NCBI RefSeq assembly: GCF_000507185.2
Contig: NZ_AYTM02000002.1
Span: 209,501 to 273,500, forward strand
Direction of reading: 5' to 3'
Source of the DNA: Pseudomonas syringae KCTC 12500
GTDB lineage: Bacteria; Pseudomonadota; Gammaproteobacteria; Pseudomonadales; Pseudomonadaceae
Length of the DNA stretch: 64,000 nt
The notes below the pieces were generated by a model. It was not told the DNA's origin and ran no database searches. It saw nothing but the letters and a program-made list of their open reading frames with translations. Positions 1-10,042 of this stretch are shown in pieces. Positions within the stretch are counted from its first letter, which is position 1, and every line of letters begins with the position of its first letter. Made by a program: the position numbers and the translations under genes.

Positions 1-409
1 CGTGAAACTGCTCGATCTGCTGCAGCACCGGATCGGGCTGGCGGCTGGCGTAGACATCGCCCGGCAACAGCAGCAACGGAATACGGTTGGCCGAGGCCGT
101 TGCCGCAGCGGTGACCATGTTCGCCGCGCCAGGGCCGACCGATGAACTGCACGCGTAGATCTTGCGACGCAGGTGCTGCTTGGCAAAACCGATGGCGGCG
201 TGGCACATGCCCTGCTCGTTACGGCCCTGATGGACCACCAGGTCGCCGCTGTCCTGCTCCAGCGCCTGCCCAAGCCCCAGCACGTTGCCATGCCCGAAAA
301 TGGTGAAAATGCCGGCGACGAATTTGCTCTGTACGCCGTCGACTTCGACGTACTGGTTATCGAGAAACTTCACCAGGGCCTGGGCCATGGTCAGTCGGGT
401 TGTACTCAT
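1..409 (-). CDS. iolD: 3D-(3,5/4)-trihydroxycyclohexane-1,2-dione hydrolase, N-terminal part
   Basis: Partial gene: the start codon (ATG at 409 on the minus strand, protein begins [19 protein letters not shown]) is inside and the remainder runs off the left edge, so only about 136 residues are visible. The segment [15 protein letters not shown], then [19 protein letters not shown] and [15 protein letters not shown], is the N-terminal thiamine-diphosphate domain of the acetolactate synthase-like family to which IolD belongs. IolD is a cytoplasmic enzyme that opens the ring of the diketo intermediate in inositol breakdown, giving 5-deoxy-glucuronate. It is the last gene in view of the minus-strand iol run, about 60 bases beyond the iolI-like gene, which fits a single catabolic operon. 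Identification is firm from sequence and context; the missing C-terminus cannot be judged. Confidence 0.9.
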   Translation of the reverse strand, partial: MSTTRLTMAQALVKFLDNQYVEVDGVQSKFVAGIFTIFGHGNVLGLGQALEQDSGDLVVHQGRNEQGMCHAAIGFAKQHLRRKIYACSSSVGPGAANMVTAAATASANRIPLLLLPGDVYASRQPDPVLQQIEQFH

Positions 410-467
410 GTTCGCACCTTGTTCTTGTTTGAGGTGGCCAGGGTTTAAGCCGGCCTGACGGCTGAAG

Positions 468-1298
468 TCAGTGACGCTGCGAAACGGCTCGTGACAAATG
501 CGTCATGCTTGCCGCTATTGCCTGAGGAATGTCATCCAGCACGTGAACGCTTTCAGCAAACGGTTCGAACGACAGATGTCCCTCATAGCCGCTGTCCAGC
601 AAGCGCTCGATCTGCGACGCATTACCCAGAATGTCGCCTTCGCCGACCAGCACGCGATGACCATCGCGAATGCTGTTGAGCGGTGTCTGCGCATCCTCGA
701 CACCGGAGATATGTACCAACCCGGTCAGCTCCGGGAACAACTCGACCTCGCCGGCCAGATGGTGGTGAAAGGTATCGTGAACCAGTCGGTAAACATCCAG
801 CCCGCCGACAGCTTTGATCGCATCCACCGCTTGACGCTTGAGTCGCAGCGAGCACTCCTCAAAGCCGAGGGGTTCGACGAAGCCGAGAATTCCGTGCTCG
901 CGAAGAATCGGGGCCAAGGCCGTCAATGCGGTGCGTAATCCCGCAGCGCGCTGCGCACCGTTGCGCGGGTCGGCACGGTCATTGAGCGGGCACAGCACCA
1001 GACCGCGGGCACCGCAGTCGCGGGCGTACTGCGCCAGCTTCGTCGCCTGGGCAGCGCGCTCTTGGTTCCAGACATCGAACGGGTACAGGGCGTTGATGGA
1101 CAACACCTCTACCCCCCTGGCCGCACAAAGATCACGGACGACCTCGGGGGCAGTGCCGTCTTCGATCTCGATGCCCTTGAGGTCGTTGCGAATCTCGATG
1201 GCATCGGCACCCAGCTTGACCGCCAGGTCGACGAAACTTTCCAGAGACAGGCGCGGCGCGACCATTCGATTAAGGGCGAAACGCAGAGGGTGGTTCAT
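468..1298 (-). CDS. iolI: sugar-phosphate isomerase/epimerase-like TIM barrel protein, IolI type
   Basis: A protein of 276 residues of the xylose-isomerase-like TIM barrel family. Metal-ligand signatures are visible: the glutamate in [11 protein letters not shown], the aspartate and histidines in LVHDTFHHH, and the glutamate in [10 protein letters not shown]. subtilis IolI, which it resembles in the EIR and HDTFH-type motifs, interconverts 2-keto-myo-inositol and 1-keto-D-chiro-inositol, so a side entry for chiro-inositol into the pathway is the likely role. I chose ATG 1298 ([10 protein letters not shown]) because GGAG lies about ten bases before it; an in-frame ATG 21 bases upstream has no ribosome site. 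It lies between iolA and iolD on the same strand. Some annotations leave this gene as a generic TIM barrel protein, so the exact substrate is inferred. Confidence 0.8.
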   Translation of the reverse strand: MNHPLRFALNRMVAPRLSLESFVDLAVKLGADAIEIRNDLKGIEIEDGTAPEVVRDLCAARGVEVLSINALYPFDVWNQERAAQATKLAQYARDCGARGLVLCPLNDRADPRNGAQRAAGLRTALTALAPILREHGILGFVEPLGFEECSLRLKRQAVDAIKAVGGLDVYRLVHDTFHHHLAGEVELFPELTGLVHISGVEDAQTPLNSIRDGHRVLVGEGDILGNASQIERLLDSGYEGHLSFEPFAESVHVLDDIPQAIAASMTHLSRAVSQRH

Positions 1299-1333
1299 TG
1301 TTTTTGTTCTCCGCAACATTCCATTGATGAAGA

Positions 1334-2836
1334 CTATTTGGCAGTCGGCATACTGAACTCGGGGCCTTTGGCGATGCTGTCCGGCCAGCGTTGCATGACG
1401 CTTTTGTAGCGGCTGTAAAAACGCAGGCCTTCTTCGCCATAGGCATGGTGATCGCCAAACAACGACCGCTTCCAGCCGCCAAACGAATGCCAGGCCATGG
1501 GTACCGGGATCGGCACGTTAATGCCGACCATGCCGACCTTGATGCTGCGAGCGAACGCGCGGGCCACGCCGCCATCGCTGGTGAAGCACGACACACCATT
1601 GCCGAACTCGTGTGCGTTGATCAGCGCCACGGCGCTGGCGAAATCCGCAACGTGGACGATGCCCAGCACCGGGCCGAAGATTTCTTCCTTGTAAATCTGC
1701 ATCTGCGGCGTGACGTGGTCGAACAGCGTCGCGCCGACGAAAAAGCCCTGCTCGGCACCCGGCACCTTGAAGTTGCGCCCATCGACGAGCAGCCTGGCGC
1801 CCTCTTTGACGCCCTGATCGATGAAACCCTCGACCTTGGCCTTGTGCACGGCGGTGACCAGCGGCCCCATGTCCGAATCGGCCTGCATGCCGTTGCCGAC
1901 CTTGAGCTGGTCGATGCGCGGCAGCAGCTTGTCGATAAGACGCTGGCCGACATCGCCGACCACCACGGCAATCGAGATCGCCATGCAGCGCTCCCCTGCC
2001 GAGCCATAGGCCGCCCCGATCAACGCGTCGGCGGCCTGATCCAGATCAGCGTCGGGCATCACGATCATATGGTTCTTGGCCCCGCCCAGCGCCTGCACGC
2101 GCTTGCCGTGGGCAGTGCCTTGCTGATGGATGTATTCAGCGATCGGGGTCGAGCCGACGAAGGAAATAGCCTCGATGTCAGGGTGCTGCAGCAACGCATC
2201 AACCGCCACCTTGTCACCCTGCACCACATTGAAGACGCCATCGGGCAGACCGGCTTCCTTGAGCAGGCGCGCCATCAGCAGGCTGGCCGACGGATCGCGT
2301 TCGGAAGGTTTGAGGATGAAGCAGTTGCCGGTCACCAACGCCATGGGGATCATCCACAAGGGCACCATGACCGGAAAGTTGAACGGCGTGACCCCGGCGC
2401 AGACGCCCAGTGGCTGACGCAGGTTCCAGTTATCGATACCGCCGCCGATGTTGTCGCTGAAATCGCTCTTCAACAGGCTGGGGGCACCGCAGGCAAATTC
2501 GACGATCTCGATACCGCGCACCACCTCGCCGCGTGCGTCGGACAACACCTTGCCGTGCTCGCGGCAAATGATCTGCGCCAGTTCGTCGTGGTGCTGGTCC
2601 AGCAGTTCCTTGAACTTGAACATCACCCGCGCACGGCGCAACGAGGACTGCTCGGACCAGGCCGGAAACGCCGCCTTGGCCGCCGCAACCGCTTCATCCA
2701 CGGTCTTCACGCTGGCCAGCGCAACACGCGCCTGGACCGTGCCGATTGCCGGGTTGAAGACATCGCTGTAACGCTCGCCCTCGCCCGTGTCCAGGTGTCC
2801 GTTGATGTAGTGGCCGATTACCGGTGACTCGTTCAT
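1334..2836 (-). CDS. iolA: CoA-acylating methylmalonate-semialdehyde dehydrogenase
   Basis: A 500-residue aldehyde dehydrogenase that oxidises malonate or methylmalonate semialdehyde with CoA and NAD to acetyl-CoA or propionyl-CoA, the last step of inositol breakdown; the same enzyme (MmsA) serves valine catabolism. Seen in the sequence: the NAD-binding stretch [11 protein letters not shown], the QALGGAKNH segment typical of MmsA, and the active-site cysteine in [15 protein letters not shown] 2836 follows GGAGG with six bases of spacing; an in-frame start 18 bases upstream lacks this. Length is usual for the family. Its place inside the iol run argues for iolA rather than a separate mmsAB locus. 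Confidence 0.93.
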   Translation of the reverse strand: MNESPVIGHYINGHLDTGEGERYSDVFNPAIGTVQARVALASVKTVDEAVAAAKAAFPAWSEQSSLRRARVMFKFKELLDQHHDELAQIICREHGKVLSDARGEVVRGIEIVEFACGAPSLLKSDFSDNIGGGIDNWNLRQPLGVCAGVTPFNFPVMVPLWMIPMALVTGNCFILKPSERDPSASLLMARLLKEAGLPDGVFNVVQGDKVAVDALLQHPDIEAISFVGSTPIAEYIHQQGTAHGKRVQALGGAKNHMIVMPDADLDQAADALIGAAYGSAGERCMAISIAVVVGDVGQRLIDKLLPRIDQLKVGNGMQADSDMGPLVTAVHKAKVEGFIDQGVKEGARLLVDGRNFKVPGAEQGFFVGATLFDHVTPQMQIYKEEIFGPVLGIVHVADFASAVALINAHEFGNGVSCFTSDGGVARAFARSIKVGMVGINVPIPVPMAWHSFGGWKRSLFGDHHAYGEEGLRFYSRYKSVMQRWPDSIAKGPEFSMPTAK

Positions 2837-2864
2837 CTCATGCCTCCAGAACAAAAAGGGGAAA

Positions 2865-3674
2865 TCAGAGATCCAGCAGCCAGCTGTGCTGCGGATCGTT
2901 GTGGAACTGCCAGGCGCGCGTCGGGCCGGCCATTACGTTCAGGTACCAGGATTCGTAGCCATAGGGGACGGAGACCGGGTGGTAGCCCTTGGGCACGGTC
3001 ACCAGGTCATTGTTTTCCACGGCCATGGCCTGATCGATGCTGCGGTCGTCGGTGTACACCCGCTGGAAAACGAAGCCCTGCGGCGGGTTGACCTGGTGGT
3101 AGTAGGTTTCTTCGAGGAAGCTCTCGTGCGGCAGGTTGTCCCGGTCATGCTTGTGCGGCGGGTAACTGGAGGAATGCCCGGAAGGTGTACGCACCTCGAC
3201 CACCAGCAGCGAATGCGCCGCTTCGCTGTCCGGCAATATGTCGCACACATAGCGGGTATTGGCGCCCTTGCCGCGTACGCTGCGCTTCATGCTGCCCGGC
3301 ATGATCAAGCGTGCCGGAAAATGTTTGCCGGCATCGCCCGGCGCCGTACATACGGCAAGCTGCACCGCGCCACGCGCGACAAACTGCGCCTGGCTATGCG
3401 GCGGCAGGTAGACCGCGAATGGCGATTTTTCTTCGAATACCGATTGTCGGTCGCCGATGTTTTCCCAGTTGAAAGCGCCCTGCCCCGGCGCTTCGCCACT
3501 GACGCTGGCGTGCCCGGTCAGCAGGACCACGCACAGCTCGTTTTCTCCTGCGCTCAGTGGCAGGGTTTCTCCGGACTCCAGCCGGTAGGCGGCAAAGTTC
3601 ACGTATTCCAGCGAACCGGGGGCCAGCGCTACGACGTCGCGGCCAGTGGATTTACTCTTGGTCAGCAGATTCAT
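2865..3674 (-). CDS. iolB: 5-deoxy-glucuronate isomerase
   Basis: A 269-residue cupin-type protein of the KduI/IolB family. IolB isomerises 5-deoxy-D-glucuronate to 2-deoxy-5-keto-D-gluconate in the cytoplasm, between IolD and IolC. The sequence [23 protein letters not shown] carries the histidine and glutamate metal ligands of the family, and [22 protein letters not shown] near the C-terminus is characteristic of IolB. ATG 3674 is preceded by a strong AAGGAGG; an upstream in-frame start at 3746 would overlap iolE and has no such site. It sits 13 bases after iolE and 28 before iolA on the same strand. Confidence 0.93.
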   Translation of the reverse strand: MNLLTKSKSTGRDVVALAPGSLEYVNFAAYRLESGETLPLSAGENELCVVLLTGHASVSGEAPGQGAFNWENIGDRQSVFEEKSPFAVYLPPHSQAQFVARGAVQLAVCTAPGDAGKHFPARLIMPGSMKRSVRGKGANTRYVCDILPDSEAAHSLLVVEVRTPSGHSSSYPPHKHDRDNLPHESFLEETYYHQVNPPQGFVFQRVYTDDRSIDQAMAVENNDLVTVPKGYHPVSVPYGYESWYLNVMAGPTRAWQFHNDPQHSWLLDL

Positions 3675-3687
3675 GCTTGAGTCCTCC

Positions 3688-4593
3688 TTATCGTGCATCG
3701 GCCAGCAGTTGGCGCAGCGTGTCATAGCCTTTTTTGGCGTAGACATAACTCGGCGCTACGGCTGGGTCCTGTTCGGCCTCGACCACCAGCCAGCCGTTGT
3801 AATCGGCCTGCAACAAGACTTTGAGCAGCGCCGAGAAGTCGATGTCGCCGTCGCCCGGCACCGTGAAGGTGCCGTTGATGATGCAGTCCGGAAAGCTCCA
3901 CAGATTGTTGCGCGCCAGTTGCACCACCGGCTTGCGCACGTCCTTGAAATGCACATGACAGATACGCTGGATGTGCTTGCTCAACACCTGAAGAGGGTCG
4001 CCACCGCCCATGTAGCAATGCCCGGAATCGAACAGCAGCCCGACTTCCTCACCCGTCAGCGCCATCAGCCGGTCTATATCCTGCGGCGACTCGACGTAAG
4101 CACCCATGTGGTGGTGATACGCCAGACGCACGCCCCGGGACAGGGTGAAGCGCGCCAGCTCGGTCAATTTTTCGGCGTACTCATGCCAGGCGGCATCGGT
4201 GTGAAAACGCGGTCGTTCGACCAGCGGAATACGCTGCCCCTGAATAGAGTCAGCCACCTCGCCATACACCAGCACCGAAGCGCCATTTTCGGCGAGCAGT
4301 TGCACATGCGCAGTGATGGCTTCGATTTCCTCGGCCACCGAACGCCGCGCCAGGCGGCTGGAGTACCAGCCGGACACCAGCGCCAGATCATGGGGCCGCA
4401 ATACATCACCGACGCCCTTGGCATCTTTCGGAAACTTGCCGTTGAGCTCGAAGCCCTCGTAGCCAATGGCTTTGCCTTCGCTCAGCGCCGTGCTCAGCGG
4501 GGTTTCTCCGCCAAGGGCCGGCAAATCATCGTTGCTCCAGGAGATCGGATTGATGCCGATGCGGATCCTGGGTGTGGAAGTCGAAACGGGCAT
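3688..4593 (-). CDS. iolE: myo-inosose-2 dehydratase
   Basis: A 301-residue TIM barrel enzyme that dehydrates 2-keto-myo-inositol to the trihydroxycyclohexane dione used by IolD. The N-terminus IRIGINPISWSNDD is the family hallmark (the usual form is GxNPIxWxNDD). Metal-ligand regions follow at YHHHMGAYVES, LLFDSGHCYMGGGDP, CHVHFKDVR and the glutamate in WLVVEAEQDP. ATG 4593 is preceded by AAGGT. The gap to iolC is about 60 bases, to iolB 13. Length and motifs are normal for the family. Confidence 0.93.
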   Translation of the reverse strand: MPVSTSTPRIRIGINPISWSNDDLPALGGETPLSTALSEGKAIGYEGFELNGKFPKDAKGVGDVLRPHDLALVSGWYSSRLARRSVAEEIEAITAHVQLLAENGASVLVYGEVADSIQGQRIPLVERPRFHTDAAWHEYAEKLTELARFTLSRGVRLAYHHHMGAYVESPQDIDRLMALTGEEVGLLFDSGHCYMGGGDPLQVLSKHIQRICHVHFKDVRKPVVQLARNNLWSFPDCIINGTFTVPGDGDIDFSALLKVLLQADYNGWLVVEAEQDPAVAPSYVYAKKGYDTLRQLLADAR

Positions 4594-4655
4594 GGCTGCA
4601 CCTTTTTTTGTTGTTATCGCGACGTTGTTGTCGTGACGTCGAAACCCGGAACCGA

Positions 4656-6593
4656 TCAGGCGCGGCTTTCGCGCCAGGATTCGATCAACCAGTTGAAGGT
4701 GCTCTGCACCCGACTGATCAGCGTCGCATCGTCTATTTCGCCGGCCATCCAGGCCCGGCTTGGCTCACGGAATATTGTCCGGCCGACGGCAAAGCCCTGG
4801 CAGACGCGGCTGTGGCGTGCTTCAGCAAAGCCGGCGGCGAGCTCTTCGACAGGCGCATTGAGCCCGAGCAGCACCACGCCGCGGCAATACGGATCGCGTT
4901 GCTGGATCAGTTCGTCCAGTTGCTGCCAGACCTGCGCGCTCTGCGCCTCGATCTTCCACCACGCCGGGTAGATGCCCAGGTTGTACAAGCGCTTCAGCGA
5001 GCGAAGCATCACGTCCGGATGAGGCGACGGGTGATCCTTGGGCGGGATGATTTCCAGCAGCAACTCATGGCCGCTGACTTTCGAAGCGTCGTAGAGCGCC
5101 TTGATCTGCGCTTCCTGCTCCAGGCGCAACATCGGCTCGTCATCGGGGTGATATTGCACCAGGCACTTGATGATCTGCTCTTGCGGCCAGGCGAGCAGAT
5201 TGCTGCCGATGGAGCGACCGTGCTCGAAGGCCAGCGGCCTTGAACCCTGCACTTCCACCGGACGCGCTACCCACCAGCCGCGACCGGTCGCCGCGTTGAG
5301 TGAATCCTGACCGAAGCGCTGGTCGGCAAGCAGACCGACATCGGCTTCGATGCCGCGCTTGCGCAGGTCGGCTTCGACCCGCTCGACCGCCTGCACGAAC
5401 AGCTGCTTGAGCTGGCTGATGCTGCGAAGATCACGCCCGGCCTGTTGCGCCAGTTCGACCAACTGGCCGCGATGGTCGAAGGCAAAGATGAACAACTGTC
5501 GCCACTGCTTGCGCGGCACGCTGACCTGATGCAGCCGTTGCAGGGCGACATCCTGATCAGGGCGAGTAATGGGTTCAGGGCTGTTGAACAGGTAATCGAG
5601 TTCGGCCGGGGTCGGCATGGCGGGCGCACAGGCGTGCCGCGACACCACCAGCCCGCCACAGGCATTGGCCAGCTGGCAGCAGCGTTCGTCGCTGGCCTCC
5701 TTGAGCCAGCCGCTGAGAAAACCGGACATGAACGCATCGCCCGCACCGAGCACGTTGAGCACTTCGACCTGCACGCCGGGGTAGATGGCGCCCTCTTCCA
5801 GCCGCGCAGGAATGGCCCCGTGAATCACCGTGCAGCCTTGCGGGCCGAGCTTGACCACCAGCGTTGCGGCCGTCAGTTCACGCACCTTGCGCAGGGCAGC
5901 GAGCAAATCGGTCGAACCGCCGGCAATCTGAAATTCCTCTTCAGTGCCGACGATCAGGTCGAAACGCGGCAGGATGCGCTGCACATGCTGGCTGACCTTC
6001 TGATCGGCAACGAACCGGGTCTCGCCGTCGGCCTTGCCTGCCAGCCCCCAGAGCACCGGGCGGTAGTCGATATCCAGCACGCGTTTGACGTCATGCTTCT
6101 CGGCATAGTCGAGCGCCTGGCTGCTGGCCTTGAACACCTGATCAGTGGAGAAATGCGTGCCGGTGATCAGCAGCGCCTTGCTCGAGGCAATCTGCTGCTC
6201 GTCGATGTCCTCGGCGCGCAGGGCCATGTCAGCGCAGTTTTCACGGTAGAACACCAGAGGGAAGGTTTCACGATCCTTCAGCCCCAGCAGCACCATTGCC
6301 GTCAGGCGCTCGGGGTCGCGCTTGATGGCGCTGACATCACAGCCTTCGCGGGCCAGGGATTGGATCAGAAAGCGGCCCATGTGATCATCGCCGACCCTGC
6401 TGAGCATGGCCGACCTGAGCCCGAGCCTGGCCGTGCCGAAGGCGATGTTGGCCGACGAGCCGCCCAGGTACTTGGCGAAACTGGAAACGTCTTCCAGCCG
6501 CGCGCCCACTTGTTGTGCATAAAGGTCGACGCCCAGGCGTCCGAGGCAAATCAGATCCAACTGACGCCCAGTGGCAAAGCGTGTCTGGCCCAT
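4656..6593 (-). CDS. iolC: fused 5-dehydro-2-deoxygluconokinase / DUF2090 aldolase-type protein
   Basis: A 645-residue two-domain protein. Residues about 1-330 form a PfkB-family sugar kinase: LDLICLGRLGVDLY and GGSSANIAFGTARLG near the start and the signature VLNVLGAGDAFMSGFLSGWL near residue 275. This half phosphorylates 2-deoxy-5-keto-gluconate. Residues about 340-645 match the DUF2090 domain, a class I aldolase-like TIM barrel (IFAFDHRGQLVELAQQ, LLADQRFGQDSLN, LLEIIPPKD), often annotated as the aldolase that splits the product into malonate semialdehyde and dihydroxyacetone phosphate. Start ATG 6593 follows AGGAG. It is the first gene of the minus-strand run and faces iolR. The aldolase role of the C-terminal half is inferred from family annotation. 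Confidence 0.9.
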   Translation of the reverse strand: MGQTRFATGRQLDLICLGRLGVDLYAQQVGARLEDVSSFAKYLGGSSANIAFGTARLGLRSAMLSRVGDDHMGRFLIQSLAREGCDVSAIKRDPERLTAMVLLGLKDRETFPLVFYRENCADMALRAEDIDEQQIASSKALLITGTHFSTDQVFKASSQALDYAEKHDVKRVLDIDYRPVLWGLAGKADGETRFVADQKVSQHVQRILPRFDLIVGTEEEFQIAGGSTDLLAALRKVRELTAATLVVKLGPQGCTVIHGAIPARLEEGAIYPGVQVEVLNVLGAGDAFMSGFLSGWLKEASDERCCQLANACGGLVVSRHACAPAMPTPAELDYLFNSPEPITRPDQDVALQRLHQVSVPRKQWRQLFIFAFDHRGQLVELAQQAGRDLRSISQLKQLFVQAVERVEADLRKRGIEADVGLLADQRFGQDSLNAATGRGWWVARPVEVQGSRPLAFEHGRSIGSNLLAWPQEQIIKCLVQYHPDDEPMLRLEQEAQIKALYDASKVSGHELLLEIIPPKDHPSPHPDVMLRSLKRLYNLGIYPAWWKIEAQSAQVWQQLDELIQQRDPYCRGVVLLGLNAPVEELAAGFAEARHSRVCQGFAVGRTIFREPSRAWMAGEIDDATLISRVQSTFNWLIESWRESRA

Positions 6594-6714
6594 GGTGGCT
6601 CCTGTTATTTTTATCAGCCTGCAGCGCCTGCATCATGTGTACACGCTGCTTTGTGAATGCAGCGTAAAACGTAAGCGCGCATCAATCAATATTTTTTCTA
6701 TAATTATTTTTATT

Positions 6715-6728
6715 GGAATATTTTTTCC
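6715..6728. promoter_or_regulatory. candidate IolR operator GGAA-N6-TTCC
   Basis: A GGAA-TATTTT-TTCC palindrome lies in the AT-rich 283-base gap between the divergent iolC and iolR starts. RpiR-type inositol regulators of proteobacteria such as Sinorhizobium have been reported to bind GGAA-N6-TTCC, so this is the probable site where IolR represses both directions. Binding is inferred. Confidence 0.6.
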
Positions 6729-6876
6729 ATGCCGCCACTCAAGTGCTGGCACGCTGCACAGGCGGGTAGGATATAGTCGTCGCTCCTGCCCCAAGGCAGC
6801 CTCCACCGTCAGGCCCACAACAGTCGTGCTGTGCACGAAGTTGCCCTGAAAAAGAACAAGCAGATAGGATGTGAAT

Positions 6877-7785
6877 ATGACCAGCGCCGATCAGCCCACT
6901 TTGCCCGGGACGAGCGTCGACATGCCGCCGAACAGTGCCGAAGGCTTGTTGCGGCTGATCACTGATGAATACGAGGGACTGCCACGTCAGCTCAAGCGGA
7001 TCGCCAGCTATATGAGCCAGCAGAGCGACCGGATCATGGTTGACCGGATCAGCGACATCGCCCGCGAGTGCGAAGTCCACCCTTCGGCCATCGTGCGATT
7101 TTCCCAGCGCTTCGGCTTCAGCGGTTTCAGCGAGATGCAGGCGTTATTTCGCGAGGCTTATACGCACAAGACCACGCCGGTGCAGAACTACCAGCAGCGT
7201 ATCCGCAGCCTGATCGCCAACAAGTCACAGAAAGCCAACGCAGGCGATCTGGCACGCGAATGCGTCAGCGCCACCCTCTCTGGCCTGGAACGCCTGAGTG
7301 TCGAACTGGATGACGATGAATTCGAAAAAGCCGTGGACCTGGTGGTCAACGCCGACAACATCTATGTGGTGGGCGTGCGCCGCTCGTTTGCGGTGGCTGA
7401 TTATCTGGTCTACAACCTGCAACACACCAACAAGCGCATTCACCTGATCTCTGGCCTGGGTGGCAGCTATCGCGAGCAAATGCGCAGTGTGCGCGCCAAT
7501 GACCTAGTGATTGCCATCAGCTTCACGCCCTATGGCAAGGAGACCCAGCACTGCCTGCGCATTGCCCAGCATCATCAGGCCAAGACGCTGATCATCACCG
7601 ACAGCAACCTGTCGCCGCTGGCCAAGCGCGCCAACTCGGTGTTGCTGGTCAACGAGGGCAGCTCGTTCGCCTTCCGCTCCCTGAGCGCCACGCTATGCCT
7701 GTGCCAGGCGCTGTTCATTGCCGTGGCGTATCGCCTGGAACTCAAGGTCGATGAAATACACGAGCAGGTCGGGTTTGATGACTGA
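6877..7785 (+). CDS. iolR: MurR/RpiR family transcriptional regulator of inositol genes
   Basis: A 302-residue regulator. The N-terminal helix-turn-helix of the RpiR type is seen at ISDIARECEVHPSAIVRFSQRFGFSGFSEMQ, and a SIS sugar-phosphate-binding domain occupies roughly residues 130-270 (NIYVVGVRRSFAVADYL, LVIAISFTPYGKETQHCL). It probably senses a phosphorylated inositol intermediate and represses the divergent iol operon. I place the start at ATG 6877 because AGGAT ends six bases before it; GTG 6871 would give two more residues but no spacing. The stop codon is part of a hairpin shared with the convergent ybhN-like gene. The regulatory target is inferred from position and the palindrome in the intergenic region. 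Confidence 0.87.
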   Translation: MTSADQPTLPGTSVDMPPNSAEGLLRLITDEYEGLPRQLKRIASYMSQQSDRIMVDRISDIARECEVHPSAIVRFSQRFGFSGFSEMQALFREAYTHKTTPVQNYQQRIRSLIANKSQKANAGDLARECVSATLSGLERLSVELDDDEFEKAVDLVVNADNIYVVGVRRSFAVADYLVYNLQHTNKRIHLISGLGGSYREQMRSVRANDLVIAISFTPYGKETQHCLRIAQHHQAKTLIITDSNLSPLAKRANSVLLVNEGSSFAFRSLSATLCLCQALFIAVAYRLELKVDEIHEQVGFDD

Positions 7786-7800
7786 GGGCTGAGCCCTCAG
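7782..7800. terminator. bidirectional hairpin spanning two convergent stop codons
   Basis: CTGAGGGC-TGA-GCCCTCAG has perfect 8-base arms and contains the stop codons of both iolR (7783-7785) and the ybhN-like gene (7797-7799). There is no strong T-tract, so it is a modest terminator or transcript-end stabiliser. Confidence 0.6.
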
Positions 7801-8795
7801 GATTTGGCTTCCTCGCCCATGCGCTGCTGGTTCTTCTCGCCCATTTTCTTCGCGCGTTTTTCCAGCACCAGATACACCACCAGCGCCAGCAGCAGCGGCA
7901 GCAGGAAGTAGATCGCGCGGTAACCGATCAACGCTGCGAGCAGGCTGCCCTTGGAAAACTGGTGCGCCAGCAAGGTGATAAACACAGTCTCGAGCACGCC
8001 GAGGCCTGCTGGAATGTGAGTGATCACCCCGGCGATGCTGCTGATCAGCAACACACCGAGAATCGCTGGATAAAACGCCTTGTCCGGCAGCAGGGTGTAA
8101 ATTACCGCAGCCATCAACGACCAGTTCAGAGCGCCCAGACTGGCCTGCATCAGCGCCTGTTTCATCGATGGCAGATTGAATTCCTGATCACGGATGGTCC
8201 ATGAGCGTTTCTTCGAAAACCGGCAGGCCAGCAGGTACGCAAAACACACGGCCAACAGTCCGAAGCCGATCAGTTGCAGCGTTGTGGTGCCGATCGACCA
8301 CTCCTTGGGCAACTCCAGAAAACGCATCGAAAACACAAAACCGGCCAGCAGCATGTAGCCCAGCCAGTTGGTAATCAGGCTCAGGCTGAGAATCCGCGTG
8401 ATGGTCGAAACGTCCAGCCCCAGTCGCGAATACAGGCGGTAACGCAAGGCGATGCCGCCGACCCAGGAACTGAGATTGAGGTTGAACGCGTAGCAGACAA
8501 ACGTCACCGGCACGATCTGCTTGATCGACAACTTGTGCCGGGTGTAATAGCGCGCCAACACGTCAAAGCCGCAGTAGGTCGCGTAGCTGGCAAAAGCCAC
8601 CGCCGCCGCGATGGCCAAGGTGCTGGCCTTGTAGGACGCCAACGCCTGTTTCACCTCTTGCCAGTCAAGCTTCTTGACCAACATAAACAGCAGAACCGGG
8701 ACGGCGATGAAGAAAAACAGGTTGAACACCCGCTTTGCCCACTTCCACTTGGTTCCCTGCGCACTTTGCGGCGCTGCCTGCGTGGCTTGGGTCAT
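7797..8795 (-). CDS. ybhN: YbhN-like integral membrane protein (lysylphosphatidylglycerol synthase TM family)
   Basis: A 332-residue polytopic membrane protein. About eight hydrophobic segments are visible, for example VFNLFFFIAVPVLLFMLV, TLAIAAAVAFASYATY and IYFLLPLLLALVVYLVL, and the segment SSWVGGIALRYRLYSRLGL is typical of the UPF0104/YbhN group related to the flippase part of MprF. The family is thought to work in membrane lipid handling. ATG 8795 overlaps the clsB stop by four bases (ATGA), so translation is coupled. The order ybhP-clsB-ybhN matches E. coli, supporting a shared role in anionic phospholipid metabolism. The exact function is not established. Confidence 0.85.
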   Translation of the reverse strand: MTQATQAAPQSAQGTKWKWAKRVFNLFFFIAVPVLLFMLVKKLDWQEVKQALASYKASTLAIAAAVAFASYATYCGFDVLARYYTRHKLSIKQIVPVTFVCYAFNLNLSSWVGGIALRYRLYSRLGLDVSTITRILSLSLITNWLGYMLLAGFVFSMRFLELPKEWSIGTTTLQLIGFGLLAVCFAYLLACRFSKKRSWTIRDQEFNLPSMKQALMQASLGALNWSLMAAVIYTLLPDKAFYPAILGVLLISSIAGVITHIPAGLGVLETVFITLLAHQFSKGSLLAALIGYRAIYFLLPLLLALVVYLVLEKRAKKMGEKNQQRMGEEAKS

Positions 8796-10042
8796 AGGGT
8801 TTTCTCCTGGTCCATCGGATGGTTGTTCTGCTGCTGTTCGATCACTTTCGCTTCGGGCACTACATCACCGGCACGCAGTGGCTTGAGGCGCACACCGTGA
8901 ACCGGGAACAAACCGGCAATGGCCGGGAAACGGCGCAGGAAAAAGAAACTCAATACGATCATCGGCGCACGCCACCACTGGCCACGCGCCGCCCCCTTGA
9001 GGCTCATTTGCTTGCTGTGCGCAGCGGCAAGTTCCATCAGATGGTTTTGCAGATGCTCATTGAGCGCGCGATCACGAATGAACAGGTTGGCTTCCAGGTT
9101 CAGCGCAAGGCTCAGCGGGTCGAGATTGCTGGAGCCCACGGTGGACCAGTCCTGGTCGATCAGCGCGACCTTGCCGTGCAATGCACGTTGCTTGTATTCG
9201 TGAATGGCCACGCCATCGCGCAGCAGGTAGGTGTAGGTCAGCCGCGAGCAGACCCGCACGAACGGCATGTCGGGCTGCCCCTGCAGAATCAGGGTGACCT
9301 TGACGCCCCGCCGTGAGGCATTACGCAGCTCACGCAGAAAGCGGTAGCTGGGGTAAAAATATGCATTGGCCAGGGTGATGCGTTGCGTCGCAGCGCGAAT
9401 CGCCTCGAGGTACTGCTCTTCGATATCGGTGCTGTGCTCGTCATTGTCGCGCTCGGCGAGCAGCATACTGGCGTCACCGGCGCGGTCCAGCTTGAGTTCA
9501 ATGGGTGGCAATTTGTCACGAACGACCTTGCTGAGCATATTCAACGCGCTGTGGTGAATATCGCCAACAATCGGCCCGCGGACCAGAACGGCGTAGTCCT
9601 GTTTGGCCGTCACCCCGGTGTCGGTCATATGATCGACGCTGTAGTTGATGCCGCCGATGAAACCCAGTTCGCCGTCGATCACCACCACCTTGCGGTGCAG
9701 GCGACGGAACAAGTTGGTGCGCATGCCCATGAACCGCGGGCGCGGATCGAACAACTGGATCTGGATACCGGCGTCGATCATGGTTCTGACAAACGTCGAA
9801 CTCAGGTCCGAAGTGCCATAGTCGTCCACCGTGACGACCACCTTCGCGCCATTCGCGGCGGCTTCGAGCAATGCCTGTTGCAAACTTTCGCCGATTCGGT
9901 CTTCAAAGATGATGAAGGTCTCGATCAGCACCTCTTTGCGCGCGGCACGTATGCACTCGAATACCCGGGCGTAGAAATCCTCGCCATTGATCAGCAACTC
10001 TACCGAGTTGCCGTCACGCCACTGCCCTGTCGTATCGCTCAT
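8792..10042 (-). CDS. clsB: cardiolipin synthase B, phospholipase D family
   Basis: A protein of 416 residues. Two HKD motifs of the phospholipase D superfamily are visible: [16 protein letters not shown] and [18 protein letters not shown]. ClsB (YbhO) makes cardiolipin from phosphatidylglycerol at the inner membrane, and in E. coli can also use other head groups. I use ATG 10042 ([12 protein letters not shown]), which overlaps the upstream ybhP stop by four bases; a longer frame reading back into ybhP is unlikely. It is the middle gene of a tightly coupled three-gene operon. Confidence 0.9.
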   Translation of the reverse strand: MSDTTGQWRDGNSVELLINGEDFYARVFECIRAARKEVLIETFIIFEDRIGESLQQALLEAAANGAKVVVTVDDYGTSDLSSTFVRTMIDAGIQIQLFDPRPRFMGMRTNLFRRLHRKVVVIDGELGFIGGINYSVDHMTDTGVTAKQDYAVLVRGPIVGDIHHSALNMLSKVVRDKLPPIELKLDRAGDASMLLAERDNDEHSTDIEEQYLEAIRAATQRITLANAYFYPSYRFLRELRNASRRGVKVTLILQGQPDMPFVRVCSRLTYTYLLRDGVAIHEYKQRALHGKVALIDQDWSTVGSSNLDPLSLALNLEANLFIRDRALNEHLQNHLMELAAAHSKQMSLKGAARGQWWRAPMIVLSFFFLRRFPAIAGLFPVHGVRLKPLRAGDVVPEAKVIEQQQNNHPMDQEKTL

